Of a DNA stretch of 64,000 nucleotides, positions 33,266 through 42,972 are shown piece after piece. The translations under genes were made by a program, and so were the position numbers. This DNA comes from Escherichia hormaechei_A (GTDB taxonomy: Bacteria; Pseudomonadota; Gammaproteobacteria; Enterobacterales; Enterobacteriaceae): the NCBI GenBank assembly GCA_042434945.1, contig CP170191.1:2418001-2482000 (forward strand), written 5' to 3'. The notes under the pieces were generated by a model. It searched no databases and had not been told where the DNA came from. It saw only the letters and a program-made list of their open reading frames with translations. Position 1 is the first letter of the stretch, and every line of letters begins with the position of its first letter.

Positions 33266-34155
33266 GCAAGCTTCACCGGCATCCCCGACCGCCGTTCCAG
33301 CTCAGCGCCCGCCCCTTCACTTATTAGCTGCGTCCTTTGTGCGGCTGAAATGGGCAGCGGCACCTTATTTGTCGATTCAAATTCCGCGCGATTGCGTGAC
33401 AGCGGCTCGTGAACCTCTACCCAACGGCTACCGTCCGGCTCGGTGGTCACCTTTAAGGGCTGATCGATAAGCTGTACCCTCGTCCCCACCGAAACGTTAT
33501 CGAACAGGTATTTGATATCGTTATTACGCAGGCGAATGCAGCCCTGGCTGACGCGCAGACCAATGCCGAAATTTGAGTTGGTACCGTGGATCGCGTACAG
33601 CCTGCCGATATAGAGGGCATACAGCCCCATCGGGTTATCCGGCCCGGCGGGAACGAACGCGGGCAACGTTTTCCCCTCTTTCGCGTAAGCGCGTCGCGTA
33701 TTTGGCGTGGGTGACCAGGTTGGGCCTTCCTGTTTGCGCTCAACGGCGGTTACCCAGTTACGCGGCGTTTCGCGCCCGGCCTGACCGATGCCAATAGGCA
33801 GCACCTCAACCGTGTTGCTGCCGGGTGGATAATAGTAAAGTCGCATTTCCGCGACGTTCACCACAATCCCCTCGCGCACCGTTGGCGGCAGAATAAGCTG
33901 CTGGGGTACCACCAGCTGTGTTCCGGCTCGCGGTAAAAACGGATCCACCCCCGGGTTGGCTTCCAGCATATTGCTCAACCCCTGTCCGTGCTGCGTTGCA
34001 AACGCTTCGAGCGGCAGAGTATTGCCCTCAGGCACGGTTATGGTGATCGGCGCCCCCACCAGACGGCTGCCCTCGGGAGGGAGGGGGTAGGTTACAGCAG
34101 ATGCAGCGGGAACCAGAATACCAAGCGTAAAAACGAATGAGGCAAATCGAATCAT
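33223..34155 (-). CDS. ldtA: L,D-transpeptidase LdtA (ErfK)
   Basis: A 310-residue periplasmic enzyme that anchors Braun lipoprotein to peptidoglycan. It has a signal peptide ending ASA at residue 20, a LysM-like segment (VPEGNTLPLEAFATQHGQG), and the YkuD catalytic motif H190...S-Q-G-C206-I-R-L with catalytic Cys206. The last 14 or so residues (MPGGAALTGPTGP) are translated from a REP unit, so the C-terminus seems extended or replaced relative to E. coli ErfK. It lies next to tRNA-Asn copy 2 as in E. coli. Confidence 0.95.
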   Translation of the reverse strand: MIRFASFVFTLGILVPAASAVTYPLPPEGSRLVGAPITITVPEGNTLPLEAFATQHGQGLSNMLEANPGVDPFLPRAGTQLVVPQQLILPPTVREGIVVNVAEMRLYYYPPGSNTVEVLPIGIGQAGRETPRNWVTAVERKQEGPTWSPTPNTRRAYAKEGKTLPAFVPAGPDNPMGLYALYIGRLYAIHGTNSNFGIGLRVSQGCIRLRNNDIKYLFDNVSVGTRVQLIDQPLKVTTEPDGSRWVEVHEPLSRNRAEFESTNKVPLPISAAQRTQLISEGAGAELERRSGMPVKLAMPGGAALTGPTGP

Positions 34156-34180
34156 AGTGTTCTGTACTCAGTCAAAGAGA

Positions 34181-34202
34181 AAGCCTGCCAGTGGGCAGGC
34201 TT
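34181..34202 (-). terminator. Terminator of the P-type ATPase gene
   Basis: AAGCCTGCC / GGCAGGCTT with an AGTG-type loop lies just after the ATPase stop codon on the minus strand and is followed by TTTCTCTTT. It separates that transcript from ldtA. Confidence 0.75.
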
Positions 34203-34217
34203 AGCCTACTCATTCAG

Positions 34218-36911
34218 TCATCTTTTCGTCGTGCGCCATCTCCGGGTAAGGACTTTTTCTGCTTCAACAATCATGAACATCGCAAACCCAATCAGGAAGG
34301 TAATGATCCAGTAGCGGAACGGTAGCGCTTCGGTACCGAACAGCATTTGCATGAACGGCGCATAGATGATCAGAAGCTGAAGGGCCAGAAGTACGCCGCT
34401 CACGATCCATATCCCCTTGTTAGCCAGCAGACCTTTACTCAGGGAGAAGCCGTCGGTGACGCGGCAGTTGAGCATGTAAAACCACTGGGCGGTGACCAGT
34501 GTTTGCAGCAACACGGTGCGAATGAACTCCGGTGAGTAGCCGCGTGGTTGCAGCCAGGCCTCCAGCACAAAGGCGCTGATGGCAATCATCAGGCCGACAA
34601 ACACTACTCGCCAGATGGCATAACCGTCCATCACATGCAGGTTAGACTTACGCGGCGGCCGGTTCATGATGTCCTTCTCACCCGCTTCAAACGCCAGGCC
34701 AAACGACAGCGTTGCCGAGGTTGCCATGTTCATCCACAGGATCAGTACCGGCGTTAGTGGGATCAGGTTCCCCGCCAGCAGGGCAATAATGATCAGTAAG
34801 GCCTGGGCGATGTTGCTCGGGATAACGAACAAAATGGTCTTTTTCAGGTTGTCGTAGACCCGACGCCCTTCATGGACCGCCCGGGCAATGGTGGCAAAGT
34901 TATCGTCCGTTAACACCATATCGGCGGCTTCTTTGGTGACTTCAGTACCTTTGATCCCCATCGCGATGCCGACATCCGCCCGCTTCAGCGCCGGCGCATC
35001 GTTCACCCCGTCCCCGGTCATTCCGACCACTTCCTGCTTACTTTGCAGCGCCTGCACCAGGCGGAATTTATCTTCCGGGCTGGTGCGGGCAAAGATATCG
35101 TATTTTTGCGCCGCCTCGCTCAGCTGGTGGTCGTCCATCGCCTCCAGCTCGCGCCCGGTAATGGCGCTCGCCGCGTTGCCAATACCCAGCATCTGTCCAA
35201 TGCTCATCGCCGTTTGTGGATGATCCCCGGTAATCATTTTCACGCGAATGCCCGCCTGCAAGCAGTCGGCAATGGCCGAAATGGCTTCCGGGCGCGGGGG
35301 ATCCATCATGCCCGCAATGCCGAGCAGTATGACCCCTTCTTGCAGATCCGCATGCGTCAGCTCGCGCTGCCCGCTGGCAGCCGGTTTCCAGGCCGCAGCC
35401 ACCATGCGCAATCCCTCGCGCGCATACTCTTCAATCTTCTCTTCCCAATAGTGCAGGTTGAACGGCTCCAGCCCGTTTTGGGTCTGCTGGTGCTGGCAAA
35501 GACGGAAAAGGACGTCCGGCGCACCGGTGATTAACATCACCTCTTCGTCGCCCAGGCGATAGAGGGTGGACATGTATTTATATTGCGAATCAAATGGGAT
35601 TTTACTGCGCAACTCGGCGTCAATTGCCGGAAGCGGAATTTTGGCCGCCAGCACCTTCAGCGCGCCTTCGGTTGGACCGCCGGTGATTTTCCACAGCCCC
35701 TGCTCATCTTTGATCAGCTGGCTGTCATTACAGAGATCGACGGTGCGCAGATAGCGCTCCAGCACAGATCCCGGGTTCACGGTGACCGGTGTCGGATCGT
35801 CAACGGGGTGAATAGTACCCACCGGCTCGTAGCTGTCTCCCTCCACGCGGTAGGTGGTGTCCGCGGTAATCACCGCTTTTACCGTCATCTCATTCATGGT
35901 CAGGGTGCCGGTTTTGTCCGAGCAGATAACCGTCATCGCCCCCAGCGTTTCCACGGTAGGCAGCTTGCGAATAATCGCCTTGCGACGCGCCATCGCCTGC
36001 ACACCCAGCGAGAGGATGATCGAGATAATGGCCGGTAATCCTTCCGGCACCGCCGCTACCGCAAGGCTAATCAACGACAGCACCAGCTCTGATACAGGCA
36101 TATCACGGAAGATAAGACTGAAAACGAACAGCGCCAGCATCATTACCAGAATGGTGATAAAAATGGTCTTGCCGAGCTTGTCCATTTGCACCATCAACGG
36201 GGTACGGTGTTTTTCAATGTCTGACATCATCTGGTTGATATGGCCGAGTTCGGTCTCCCCACCGGTCGCCACCACCAGCCCTTTTCCCGCGCCGGAGCTG
36301 ACGGTGGTGCCAGAATAAAGCAGGTTGTAACGGTCGCCTAACGGCAACTCCCCGTGGAGCGCATCGCTGCTTTTCTCCACTACCGTGGATTCGCCGGTGA
36401 GAATAGCTTCTTCCACCCGCAGATTGTGCGCCTCTGTCACGCGAAGATCGGCAGGAATGCGATCCCCGGCGCGTATCACGACGATATCTCCGGGCACCAG
36501 CGCTGTCGTCGGGATAGTTTCATGGTTGCCCTGCCGGATGACCACAGCCTCGCTGGAGAGCATATTGCGAATACTTTGCAGCGATTTCTCCGCATTGCTC
36601 TCCTGAATATGGCCAATCAGGGCGTTAATGATGGCTACCCCAAGAATGACAAACATATCCACCCAGTGTCCCATTATCAGCTTCAGCAGCGCCGCCGCCA
36701 GAAGGACGTAAATAAGGACATCGTTGAAATGGGCCAGAAAGCGCAGCCAGCCAGGTTTACCCGGTTTTTGCGGTAAGGCATTTTCACCGTATTTTTCCAG
36801 CCTGGCGGTGGCTTCTGTACTGCTAAGTCCGTCGAGGCTGGATTGGATATTTGTCAGGGTTTCATCAACGGTCTGTTGATAATACGGACGGTGAGGCTTT
36901 TCTGTTATCAT
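34218..36911 (-). CDS. P2-type cation-transporting ATPase
   Basis: An 897-residue inner membrane P-type ATPase. It has an N-terminal cation-ATPase domain, the actuator TGES motif, the TM4 motif PEGLP, phospho-Asp D332 in DKTGTLT, and the hinge TGDGVNDAPALK. The TM6 segment reads LWMNMATSATLSFGLAFE, without the Asp found in SERCA-type calcium pumps, so it belongs to the bacterial Pma1/CtpF-like group with uncertain cation (calcium, sodium, potassium or proton). A universal stress protein gene lies 47 bases upstream on the same strand, suggesting a stress-induced operon. It is absent from this place in E. coli K-12, as recalled. Confidence 0.9.
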   Translation of the reverse strand: MITEKPHRPYYQQTVDETLTNIQSSLDGLSSTEATARLEKYGENALPQKPGKPGWLRFLAHFNDVLIYVLLAAALLKLIMGHWVDMFVILGVAIINALIGHIQESNAEKSLQSIRNMLSSEAVVIRQGNHETIPTTALVPGDIVVIRAGDRIPADLRVTEAHNLRVEEAILTGESTVVEKSSDALHGELPLGDRYNLLYSGTTVSSGAGKGLVVATGGETELGHINQMMSDIEKHRTPLMVQMDKLGKTIFITILVMMLALFVFSLIFRDMPVSELVLSLISLAVAAVPEGLPAIISIILSLGVQAMARRKAIIRKLPTVETLGAMTVICSDKTGTLTMNEMTVKAVITADTTYRVEGDSYEPVGTIHPVDDPTPVTVNPGSVLERYLRTVDLCNDSQLIKDEQGLWKITGGPTEGALKVLAAKIPLPAIDAELRSKIPFDSQYKYMSTLYRLGDEEVMLITGAPDVLFRLCQHQQTQNGLEPFNLHYWEEKIEEYAREGLRMVAAAWKPAASGQRELTHADLQEGVILLGIAGMMDPPRPEAISAIADCLQAGIRVKMITGDHPQTAMSIGQMLGIGNAASAITGRELEAMDDHQLSEAAQKYDIFARTSPEDKFRLVQALQSKQEVVGMTGDGVNDAPALKRADVGIAMGIKGTEVTKEAADMVLTDDNFATIARAVHEGRRVYDNLKKTILFVIPSNIAQALLIIIALLAGNLIPLTPVLILWMNMATSATLSFGLAFEAGEKDIMNRPPRKSNLHVMDGYAIWRVVFVGLMIAISAFVLEAWLQPRGYSPEFIRTVLLQTLVTAQWFYMLNCRVTDGFSLSKGLLANKGIWIVSGVLLALQLLIIYAPFMQMLFGTEALPFRYWIITFLIGFAMFMIVEAEKVLTRRWRTTKR

Positions 36912-36958
36912 CGTTCCTTCCTCAGGTTCTTTTCAGAAATCACCTTGCTTTCATGACA

Positions 36959-37390
36959 TTAACGAATAACGAAAACAGGAACATGCGCGTAACGAACGAT
37001 ACTCGCCGCCTCTGATCCTAATAAATGAGTTTGAATATTTGGATTACGTGATCCCACAATAATCGCACCGACGTTAAGCTCATCCGCCAGTTTGATTACC
37101 TCATCACGTATATTCCCGCTGCGAACATGTAGATGGACATTTGCTTCCGGCAGGTTGATTTTTTTTACCAGCGCAGCCAGTTTTTCTTTAGCATTATTAA
37201 TCATATATTCATCCATCTTTCTCGCGTCTGCAATAAAACCGCGGGTCAGTTCCGCCGAGAACTTTGGCATAACGTACAGCAGATGGACATTACCCGATGC
37301 GCTTTGCGCCAGGAATTGGGCATGCTGTAGCGCTTTATCAGACAATGCTGTTTCGTATACATCCACCGGCACCAGAATCGTTTTATACAT
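36959..37390 (-). CDS. Universal stress protein, UspF/UspG-like
   Basis: A 143-residue UspA-fold protein. The start is MYKTILVPVDVYE and the nucleotide-binding motif VGSRNPNIQTHLLGSEAASIVRYAHVPVFVIR matches the G-2x-G-9x-G(S/T) pattern with variation. The ATG at 37390 has AGGA eight bases upstream and matches the family length; the frame runs to 37417. It is the first gene before the P-type ATPase and likely co-transcribed. Confidence 0.88.
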   Translation of the reverse strand: MYKTILVPVDVYETALSDKALQHAQFLAQSASGNVHLLYVMPKFSAELTRGFIADARKMDEYMINNAKEKLAALVKKINLPEANVHLHVRSGNIRDEVIKLADELNVGAIIVGSRNPNIQTHLLGSEAASIVRYAHVPVFVIR

Positions 37391-37695
37391 ATCAAGCATC
37401 CTTTTTATAACCAACACAACAGTGAGTGAATCAGGAGAGATCGCATCAAACCCATGGGTACAGGCGTGAATGCCTTTTACGGAAAAAAGGAATGGATGCT
37501 ATTAAACGTAGCACAGGAATATCAGGATGTTATTCAAAGGGGATACACCATCGTAACGCTTGTTTCGCCTGAGTATGTCACGCCACTAATAATGGTTATT
37601 TAACATTTATTTATTCACCGACTATGCTCATAGTCAGGCATGCAACACGTTTATTCTCTTTATTCCGCGCCACCTTCAACCTCATGGAGGAATGC
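37391..37695. promoter_or_regulatory. Divergent region, stress protein / small membrane peptide
   Basis: A 305-base gap between divergent transcripts. It is AT-rich around 37570-37640, where promoters are likely, but no operator was recognised by eye. Confidence 0.4.
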
Positions 37696-37806
37696 ATGTA
37701 CGGTTTAAGCCTGATTCGCCTTGGTTTGTTTATTGCGCTCGCCATTATCGCCAGCACAGCAATCGGTCTATTTACCTATGTGGTCGTCTCGGCCCTGGCA
37801 GAATAG
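37696..37806 (+). CDS. Small single-pass membrane peptide (36 residues)
   Basis: A short frame starting at ATG 37696 with GGAGG five bases upstream. It begins MYGLSLIRLG and consists mainly of one hydrophobic helix (about residues 6-32) with a short polar tail ending ALAE. It lies 56 bases upstream of the RND adaptor gene on the same strand. No family was recognised. It could be a small subunit or regulator of the pump, or an independent stress peptide. The strong ribosome binding site and the position support it as a real gene. Confidence 0.7.
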   Translation: MYGLSLIRLGLFIALAIIASTAIGLFTYVVVSALAE

Positions 37807-37862
37807 CGCCACCCCAGCATTGATGACGAAATAAATAAAACAATTATTATCAGGGGAATACT

Positions 37863-38948
37863 GTGAAGCGCTACCTCTCTCTTCTGCCTGCTGTTTTATT
37901 GCTGCTGACGGCGTGCGATCCGAAACCCGACCGCGCCGCGCCCCTGCCGAAAATGGTAAAAGTCGCAGAGGTGGTCAAGGCCGGCAACGCGCAGCAGCGC
38001 GTGTTTCCCGCCCGTATTGAATCCGGCGACGCCACGGATCTCGCGTTCAAACGAGCCGGGCAGATTGAGACCCTGGACATTCGCCAGGGTGCCATTGTCA
38101 AACAGGGGCAACGACTCGCCAGCCTCAACGCCCGTGAAGCCCGGCAGCGCCTGAACGACAGGCAAACGGCGGCGACCCTGGCTCAGCGGCAATTCGACCG
38201 CTTCCAGACCCTGGCGGGACGCCAGGCCGTGTCGAAAGCCGAGATGGATGTCCAGCGCGCCAACCGCGATTCAGCAAACGCCGCGCTACAGATTGCGCGC
38301 GAAGAATTAAGCCAGATGACGCTCGTCGCCCCCTTTAGCGGGACAGCGGCCAGCGTCCATGTGCGAAATCATCAGGTCGTCTCCGCCGGCCAGCCCGTCG
38401 TCACTTTGACCCGTACCGATCTGCTGGACGTGGTGTTCAGCCTTCCAGAGAACCTGTTTAACACCTTCGATATTCGCAATGCGCAGTACAAACCGGTAGT
38501 GAGGATCAATGCCCTGCCCGGTCGCGAGTTTACCGCTGTGTACAAAGAGCACTCAGGCAGTAGCGACAGCAACACATTGACCTGGCAGGTGATTTTAACC
38601 ATGCCCCGCCCGGATGATTTTCCCGTCGTGGGCGGCGTCAGCGGAACGGTCACCATCAATTTAACCAACCTTCCGGCTGGTGTGGGCAGTGAGGCGCTGG
38701 TAGTGCCGGTTGAAGCGGTCTTTAACCCGGATAACCGCCCGCGCAATGAGCCACATGTCTGGGTGGTGACGGGCGAAGGCGATACGTTGCACCTTGAAGA
38801 TCGTAAGGTCAGCGTGGGGCAAGTCAGCGCTGAGGGGGTCGTCATCGTCGGTGGGCTTAAGGCCGGTGAACGCGTGGTGGCCGCAGGCGTTGGGGAGCTA
38901 CATCCCAACCAGCCGGTACGTATCTGGACGCGTGAACGGGGACTGTAA
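37863..38948 (+). CDS. RND efflux periplasmic adaptor (lipoprotein)
   Basis: A 361-residue membrane fusion protein. The lipobox LLTAC18 predicts attachment to the inner membrane by lipid. The lipoyl halves are VFPARIESGDATDLAFKRAGQIETLDIRQG and LVAPFSGTAASVHVRNHQVV, flanking a coiled-coil hairpin (about 95-140). The barrel and membrane-proximal domains follow. Its stop overlaps the RND pump start (TAATG). No outer membrane factor gene is nearby, so TolC is presumed. Confidence 0.92.
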   Translation: MKRYLSLLPAVLLLLTACDPKPDRAAPLPKMVKVAEVVKAGNAQQRVFPARIESGDATDLAFKRAGQIETLDIRQGAIVKQGQRLASLNAREARQRLNDRQTAATLAQRQFDRFQTLAGRQAVSKAEMDVQRANRDSANAALQIAREELSQMTLVAPFSGTAASVHVRNHQVVSAGQPVVTLTRTDLLDVVFSLPENLFNTFDIRNAQYKPVVRINALPGREFTAVYKEHSGSSDSNTLTWQVILTMPRPDDFPVVGGVSGTVTINLTNLPAGVGSEALVVPVEAVFNPDNRPRNEPHVWVVTGEGDTLHLEDRKVSVGQVSAEGVVIVGGLKAGERVVAAGVGELHPNQPVRIWTRERGL

Positions 38949-41900
38949 TGGATATCTCTCGTCAGTTTATCAGCAACCCGGTTCGCGTCTGGCTGACTAT
39001 TTTGCTGCTGGGCGTAGGCGGCATTATTGCCCTGTTGAACATTGGCAGACTGGAAGATCCGGCGTTTACCATCAAAACGGCGGTGGTGATCACCCATTAT
39101 CCGGGCGCGTCGGCGCAGCAGGTTGAGGAAGAGGTCACCCTGCCGCTGGAAAATGCGCTTCAGCAGTTACCTTATCTGGATAACGTCAGCTCCATCTCCT
39201 CCAGCGGCCTGTCGCAGATCACGGTCAATATAGCCTCGCGCTACCACTCAAATGCACTGCCGCAAATCTGGGATGAACTGCGTCGCCGGGTGGGAGATGC
39301 CGCCAGACAGTTTCCACCCGGCGTAGTGACCCCGTTTGTGAATGACGATTTTGGCGATGTGTTCGGCTTTTTCTTTGCCATTTCCGGAGATGAATTCAGC
39401 AATCCGGAACTGGTCCGGTATGCCGAGCAGCTGCGCCGGGAGTTGGTCCTCGTGCCAGGCGTGGGCAAAGTGGCCATCGGCGGAGCCCTCACTCAGCAGA
39501 TTAACGTGGACATTTCTCTGAGCAAAATGGCCGCGCGCGGGATAACGCTGAACCAGCTTTCTGCCCAGCTCAGCAGGCTGAACGTGGTCTCCAGCGCGGG
39601 AGAGATCCCCTCCGGTACCGAGTCAATTCGTCTGCATCCTACCGGTGAATTCGAAAGTATTGACGAGCTGGCCGATCTCATCGTGACCCCGCCCGGCGTT
39701 GGGGCGGCTACCCGCTTACGGGATATTGCCACCCTGTCACGCGGGCTGGATGCGTCCCCTGCCAGCATCTACCATGCCAACGGCAGAAAAGCCGTCACCA
39801 TGGGCGTCTCCTTTATCCCCGGCGTTAACGTGATCGACGTGGGACATGCCCTGGAGGCGAAGCTAGAGCAGATGTCAGCCGAGAAACCGGCAGGTATCCA
39901 TATCGACCTGTTTTACGATCAGGCGGCGGAGGTCGGGCATTCCGTTAACGGATTTATCATTAACTTCCTGATGGCGCTGGCGATTGTCATCGGCGTGTTG
40001 TTGATCTTTATGGGCTTACGCAGCGGGATCATTATTGCCTTTTCCCTCGCCCTCAACGTGCTGGGCACGCTGCTGATCATGTATCTCTGGGGTATTGAAC
40101 TACAGCGCATTTCACTGGGCGCGCTGATCATCGCCCTCAGCATGCTGGTCGACAATGCCATTGTTATTGTCGAAGGGGTACTGGTAGCCCGGCAGCAGGG
40201 CTCGTCCCTGATGAACGCCATTAGCGACATTATTCGCCGTTCTGCGCTGCCGCTGCTGGGTGCAACGGTCATCGCCATCCTGGCCTTTGCGCCCGTCGGG
40301 CTGTCACAGGATTCCACCGGCGAATACTGTAAGTCGCTGTTTCAGGTCCTGCTGATTTCGCTCATGCTGAGCTGGTTCTCAGCCCTCACCATTACGCCAG
40401 TGCTGATTAAGTGGTGGCTGTTTAAACGAGATGCTGCACCGCCAAAGGCCGACGAAACGGATCCCTATGACAAACGCATCTATCGGATCTATCAGGGTGT
40501 GCTCAACGCGCTGTTACGGCGTAAAGCGCCAACGCTGGTAGTGATGGCCGCACTGCTGGCCGCCGCCATCTGGGGCTTTGGCTCGGTGCGGCAGAACTTC
40601 TTCCCCTCCTCCAGTACGCCAATTTTCTTTGTCGACCTCTGGCTCCCTTACGGTACCGACATTAACTGGACCGAGAAGATGACCGGTGATATCGAGAAAA
40701 CCATTAACGGCCAGCCAGGCGTGGAAACTACGGTCTCGACGATTGGTCAGGGAAGTATGCGATTTATTTTGACCTACAGCGGACAGCGGCAGTACAGCAA
40801 CTATGCGCAAATTATGGTGAGAATGGACGACCAGCGTAACATCCCCGCCCTGACCCGCCACGTGGATGAGTACATCGCACGGAACTATCCGCAGGTTAAC
40901 GCCAGCACGAAGCGGGTGATGTTTGGCCCCTCCGGCGACAGCGCCATTGAAATACGTATTAAAGGCCCCGATCCTGACAGGCTGCGTCTGATCGCCAGCC
41001 AGGTAGACAACATCCTTACGCGCGATCCGGCGACGGACAGCGTCAGGAACGACTGGCAAAATCGCAGCAAAGTGCTCCGCCCGCAGTACGTCACTGCGCT
41101 GGGACGTGAGCTTGGCGTGGATAAGCAGGACGTCGATAACGCACTGGAGATGAATTTCTCCGGCAGTCGGGCAGGACTGTACAGAGAAGGCAGCGACCTG
41201 TTGCCCGTGGTGGTGCGCCCGCCGGAAAGCGAGCGGCTGGACGCCAATCACCTGAATAACGTTCTGGTCTGGAGCCAGACCCGGCAGCAGTATATTCCGC
41301 TGAGCAACGTCATCAGCGGCTTCGCGCTGGAGTGGGAAGATCCGCTGATCCTGCGCCGTGACCGCTCCCGCGTGCTGACCGTGCAGACCGACCCTGACCC
41401 GCTAAGCCAGCAAACCTCCGGCGATATTCTCGCCCGCGTGAAGCCGCAAATTGATGCCCTGCCCCTGCCCCACGGCTACAGCATTGAGTGGGGCGGTGAC
41501 GCGGAGAACTCCAGCGAAGCGCAGCAGGGGCTATTTACCACGCTGCCGCTCGGCTATCTGGTGATGTTTGTGATCACGGTGCTGATGTTCAGTTCGGTGA
41601 AAAACGCCGTCGCCATCTGGCTGACCGTGCCGCTGGCGCTGATCGGCGTGACGCCGGGGTTTTTAATTACCGGCATCCCTTTTGGCTTTATGGCGTTGAT
41701 TGGCCTGCTGAGCCTGAGCGGGATGCTGATCCGCAACGGCATTGTGCTGGTGGAAGAGATAGAACAGCAGAAAGTGCAGCAGGATCAGCACAGTGCGATC
41801 GTTTACGCCGCCACGTCGCGCCTGCGTCCCATCCTCCTCACCGCCTTTACGACCGTACTCGGCCTCGCCCCTCTGCTGCTGGATGTGTTCTTCCAGAGCA

Positions 41901-42010
41901 TGGCCGTTGTGATTATGTTTGGGCTTGGGTTTGCTACAATCCTGACGCTGCTGGTACTCCCCGTAATTTACGCGTGTTTCCATCGTAAGGACAAAGCTGA
42001 ACAACAATGA
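38948..42010 (+). CDS. RND-family efflux pump (HAE1 type)
   Basis: A 1020-residue resistance-nodulation-division transporter with 12 membrane segments and two large periplasmic loops. The N-terminus (SRQFISNPVRVWLTILLLGVGG) and the GVGKVAIGG and SGMLIRNGIVLVEEIEQQ motifs are typical. In TM4 the proton-relay pair, two Asp in AcrB, reads VD402-N403, so only one acidic residue is present, as in the TriC-like branch. It is coupled to the adaptor (one-base overlap) and to the acyltransferase (ATGA). Substrates are unknown. It is not AcrB, OqxB or MdtBC by sequence. Confidence 0.92.
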   Translation: MDISRQFISNPVRVWLTILLLGVGGIIALLNIGRLEDPAFTIKTAVVITHYPGASAQQVEEEVTLPLENALQQLPYLDNVSSISSSGLSQITVNIASRYHSNALPQIWDELRRRVGDAARQFPPGVVTPFVNDDFGDVFGFFFAISGDEFSNPELVRYAEQLRRELVLVPGVGKVAIGGALTQQINVDISLSKMAARGITLNQLSAQLSRLNVVSSAGEIPSGTESIRLHPTGEFESIDELADLIVTPPGVGAATRLRDIATLSRGLDASPASIYHANGRKAVTMGVSFIPGVNVIDVGHALEAKLEQMSAEKPAGIHIDLFYDQAAEVGHSVNGFIINFLMALAIVIGVLLIFMGLRSGIIIAFSLALNVLGTLLIMYLWGIELQRISLGALIIALSMLVDNAIVIVEGVLVARQQGSSLMNAISDIIRRSALPLLGATVIAILAFAPVGLSQDSTGEYCKSLFQVLLISLMLSWFSALTITPVLIKWWLFKRDAAPPKADETDPYDKRIYRIYQGVLNALLRRKAPTLVVMAALLAAAIWGFGSVRQNFFPSSSTPIFFVDLWLPYGTDINWTEKMTGDIEKTINGQPGVETTVSTIGQGSMRFILTYSGQRQYSNYAQIMVRMDDQRNIPALTRHVDEYIARNYPQVNASTKRVMFGPSGDSAIEIRIKGPDPDRLRLIASQVDNILTRDPATDSVRNDWQNRSKVLRPQYVTALGRELGVDKQDVDNALEMNFSGSRAGLYREGSDLLPVVVRPPESERLDANHLNNVLVWSQTRQQYIPLSNVISGFALEWEDPLILRRDRSRVLTVQTDPDPLSQQTSGDILARVKPQIDALPLPHGYSIEWGGDAENSSEAQQGLFTTLPLGYLVMFVITVLMFSSVKNAVAIWLTVPLALIGVTPGFLITGIPFGFMALIGLLSLSGMLIRNGIVLVEEIEQQKVQQDQHSAIVYAATSRLRPILLTAFTTVLGLAPLLLDVFFQSMAVVIMFGLGFATILTLLVLPVIYACFHRKDKAEQQ

Positions 42011-42972
42011 ATGCGACAGGGCTGAATATCATCAAGACGCTGGGGTGTATGACGGCGGTTACCTTTTTCACCATCTACAACACCTGGGATCATTACGATT
42101 ATGACTATCACTGGATCCTCGGTTTTTTAACCTTCATTTCGACCATCGCCACGCCGTTATTTTTTGTGGTTGCAGGGTATCTGGACGGGCAATCCCGACA
42201 CGGCACGCGCTGGCAGCTGGATAAGATCAAAAGCCTGGTGATCGTCTTTCTGTTCTGGGTAACGATTTACTACCTGTGGGAGCCCTATCAGCGCGGATAT
42301 CTGATCCAACCCTGGTTCGTGTTCGCGTTTATCGTGATTTACACGTTTCACCCGGTGGTGGAGTGGCTCAGCCAGCGACGAACGCTCTTTTGCGGGGTGA
42401 TTGCCGCCCTGCTGCTTTTCTCATACGGGTACGATTTACTGTCAGCCCTCTATCCTGATGCCCATGTCCTTTCATTGTCGCCGCAGTATCGCCTGTGGAC
42501 GTGGCTGCTGTTTTATCTGACGGGGCAGCTCTTTTGCGATCCGCAGATCGCGGCGTGGATCGGCCGCAAAAATGTGGTCAGGGCAGCGGTCATCGCCATA
42601 CCGTTTATTTATCTCTTCACGTGGTTTTACGAACGGCACTTCTTTTTTGCGCTATTTAAAGCAGACAGAAACGCCTTTATTCTCACCGGATCGCAAATCT
42701 ACATTCTGATTATTGCCCTGGTGATTGCGGCCAACGGCGTGCGGTTTCGCCGCAATGCGGAGTTTAAAGAGTCCGTGCTGGCCGCCATTAGCAAAACCAT
42801 GACCGGGGTCTATATTATGCACTACTCGGTGTTTCACCTGCTGACCGCGCTCATTCCGGTGACGTCCCTGAGCACCAAACTTGCTCTGATTGTGCTTACG
42901 TTTGTTACGTCGGTCCTGTTTTCGCTGCTGATCCTGTCCAACGCAGTGGCCAAAAAAGTGATCACCCTCTAA
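42007..42972 (+). CDS. Membrane acyltransferase (acyltransferase 3 family)
   Basis: A 321-residue integral membrane protein with about 10 hydrophobic segments, resembling acyltransferase-3/OafA-YrhL type proteins ([14 protein letters not shown] near the start; [15 protein letters not shown] near the end). It begins within the pump stop codon (ATGA), so translation is coupled to an RND pump, an unusual pairing. Its acyl acceptor is unknown; a cell-envelope glycan or lipid is likely. The 3' end overlaps pagP by four bases. Confidence 0.75.

Noticed and set aside
33055..33327. A 90-codon frame starting inside tRNA-Asn copy 2
   Set aside because: It reads through the tRNA, its terminator and REP units, so it is not a gene.
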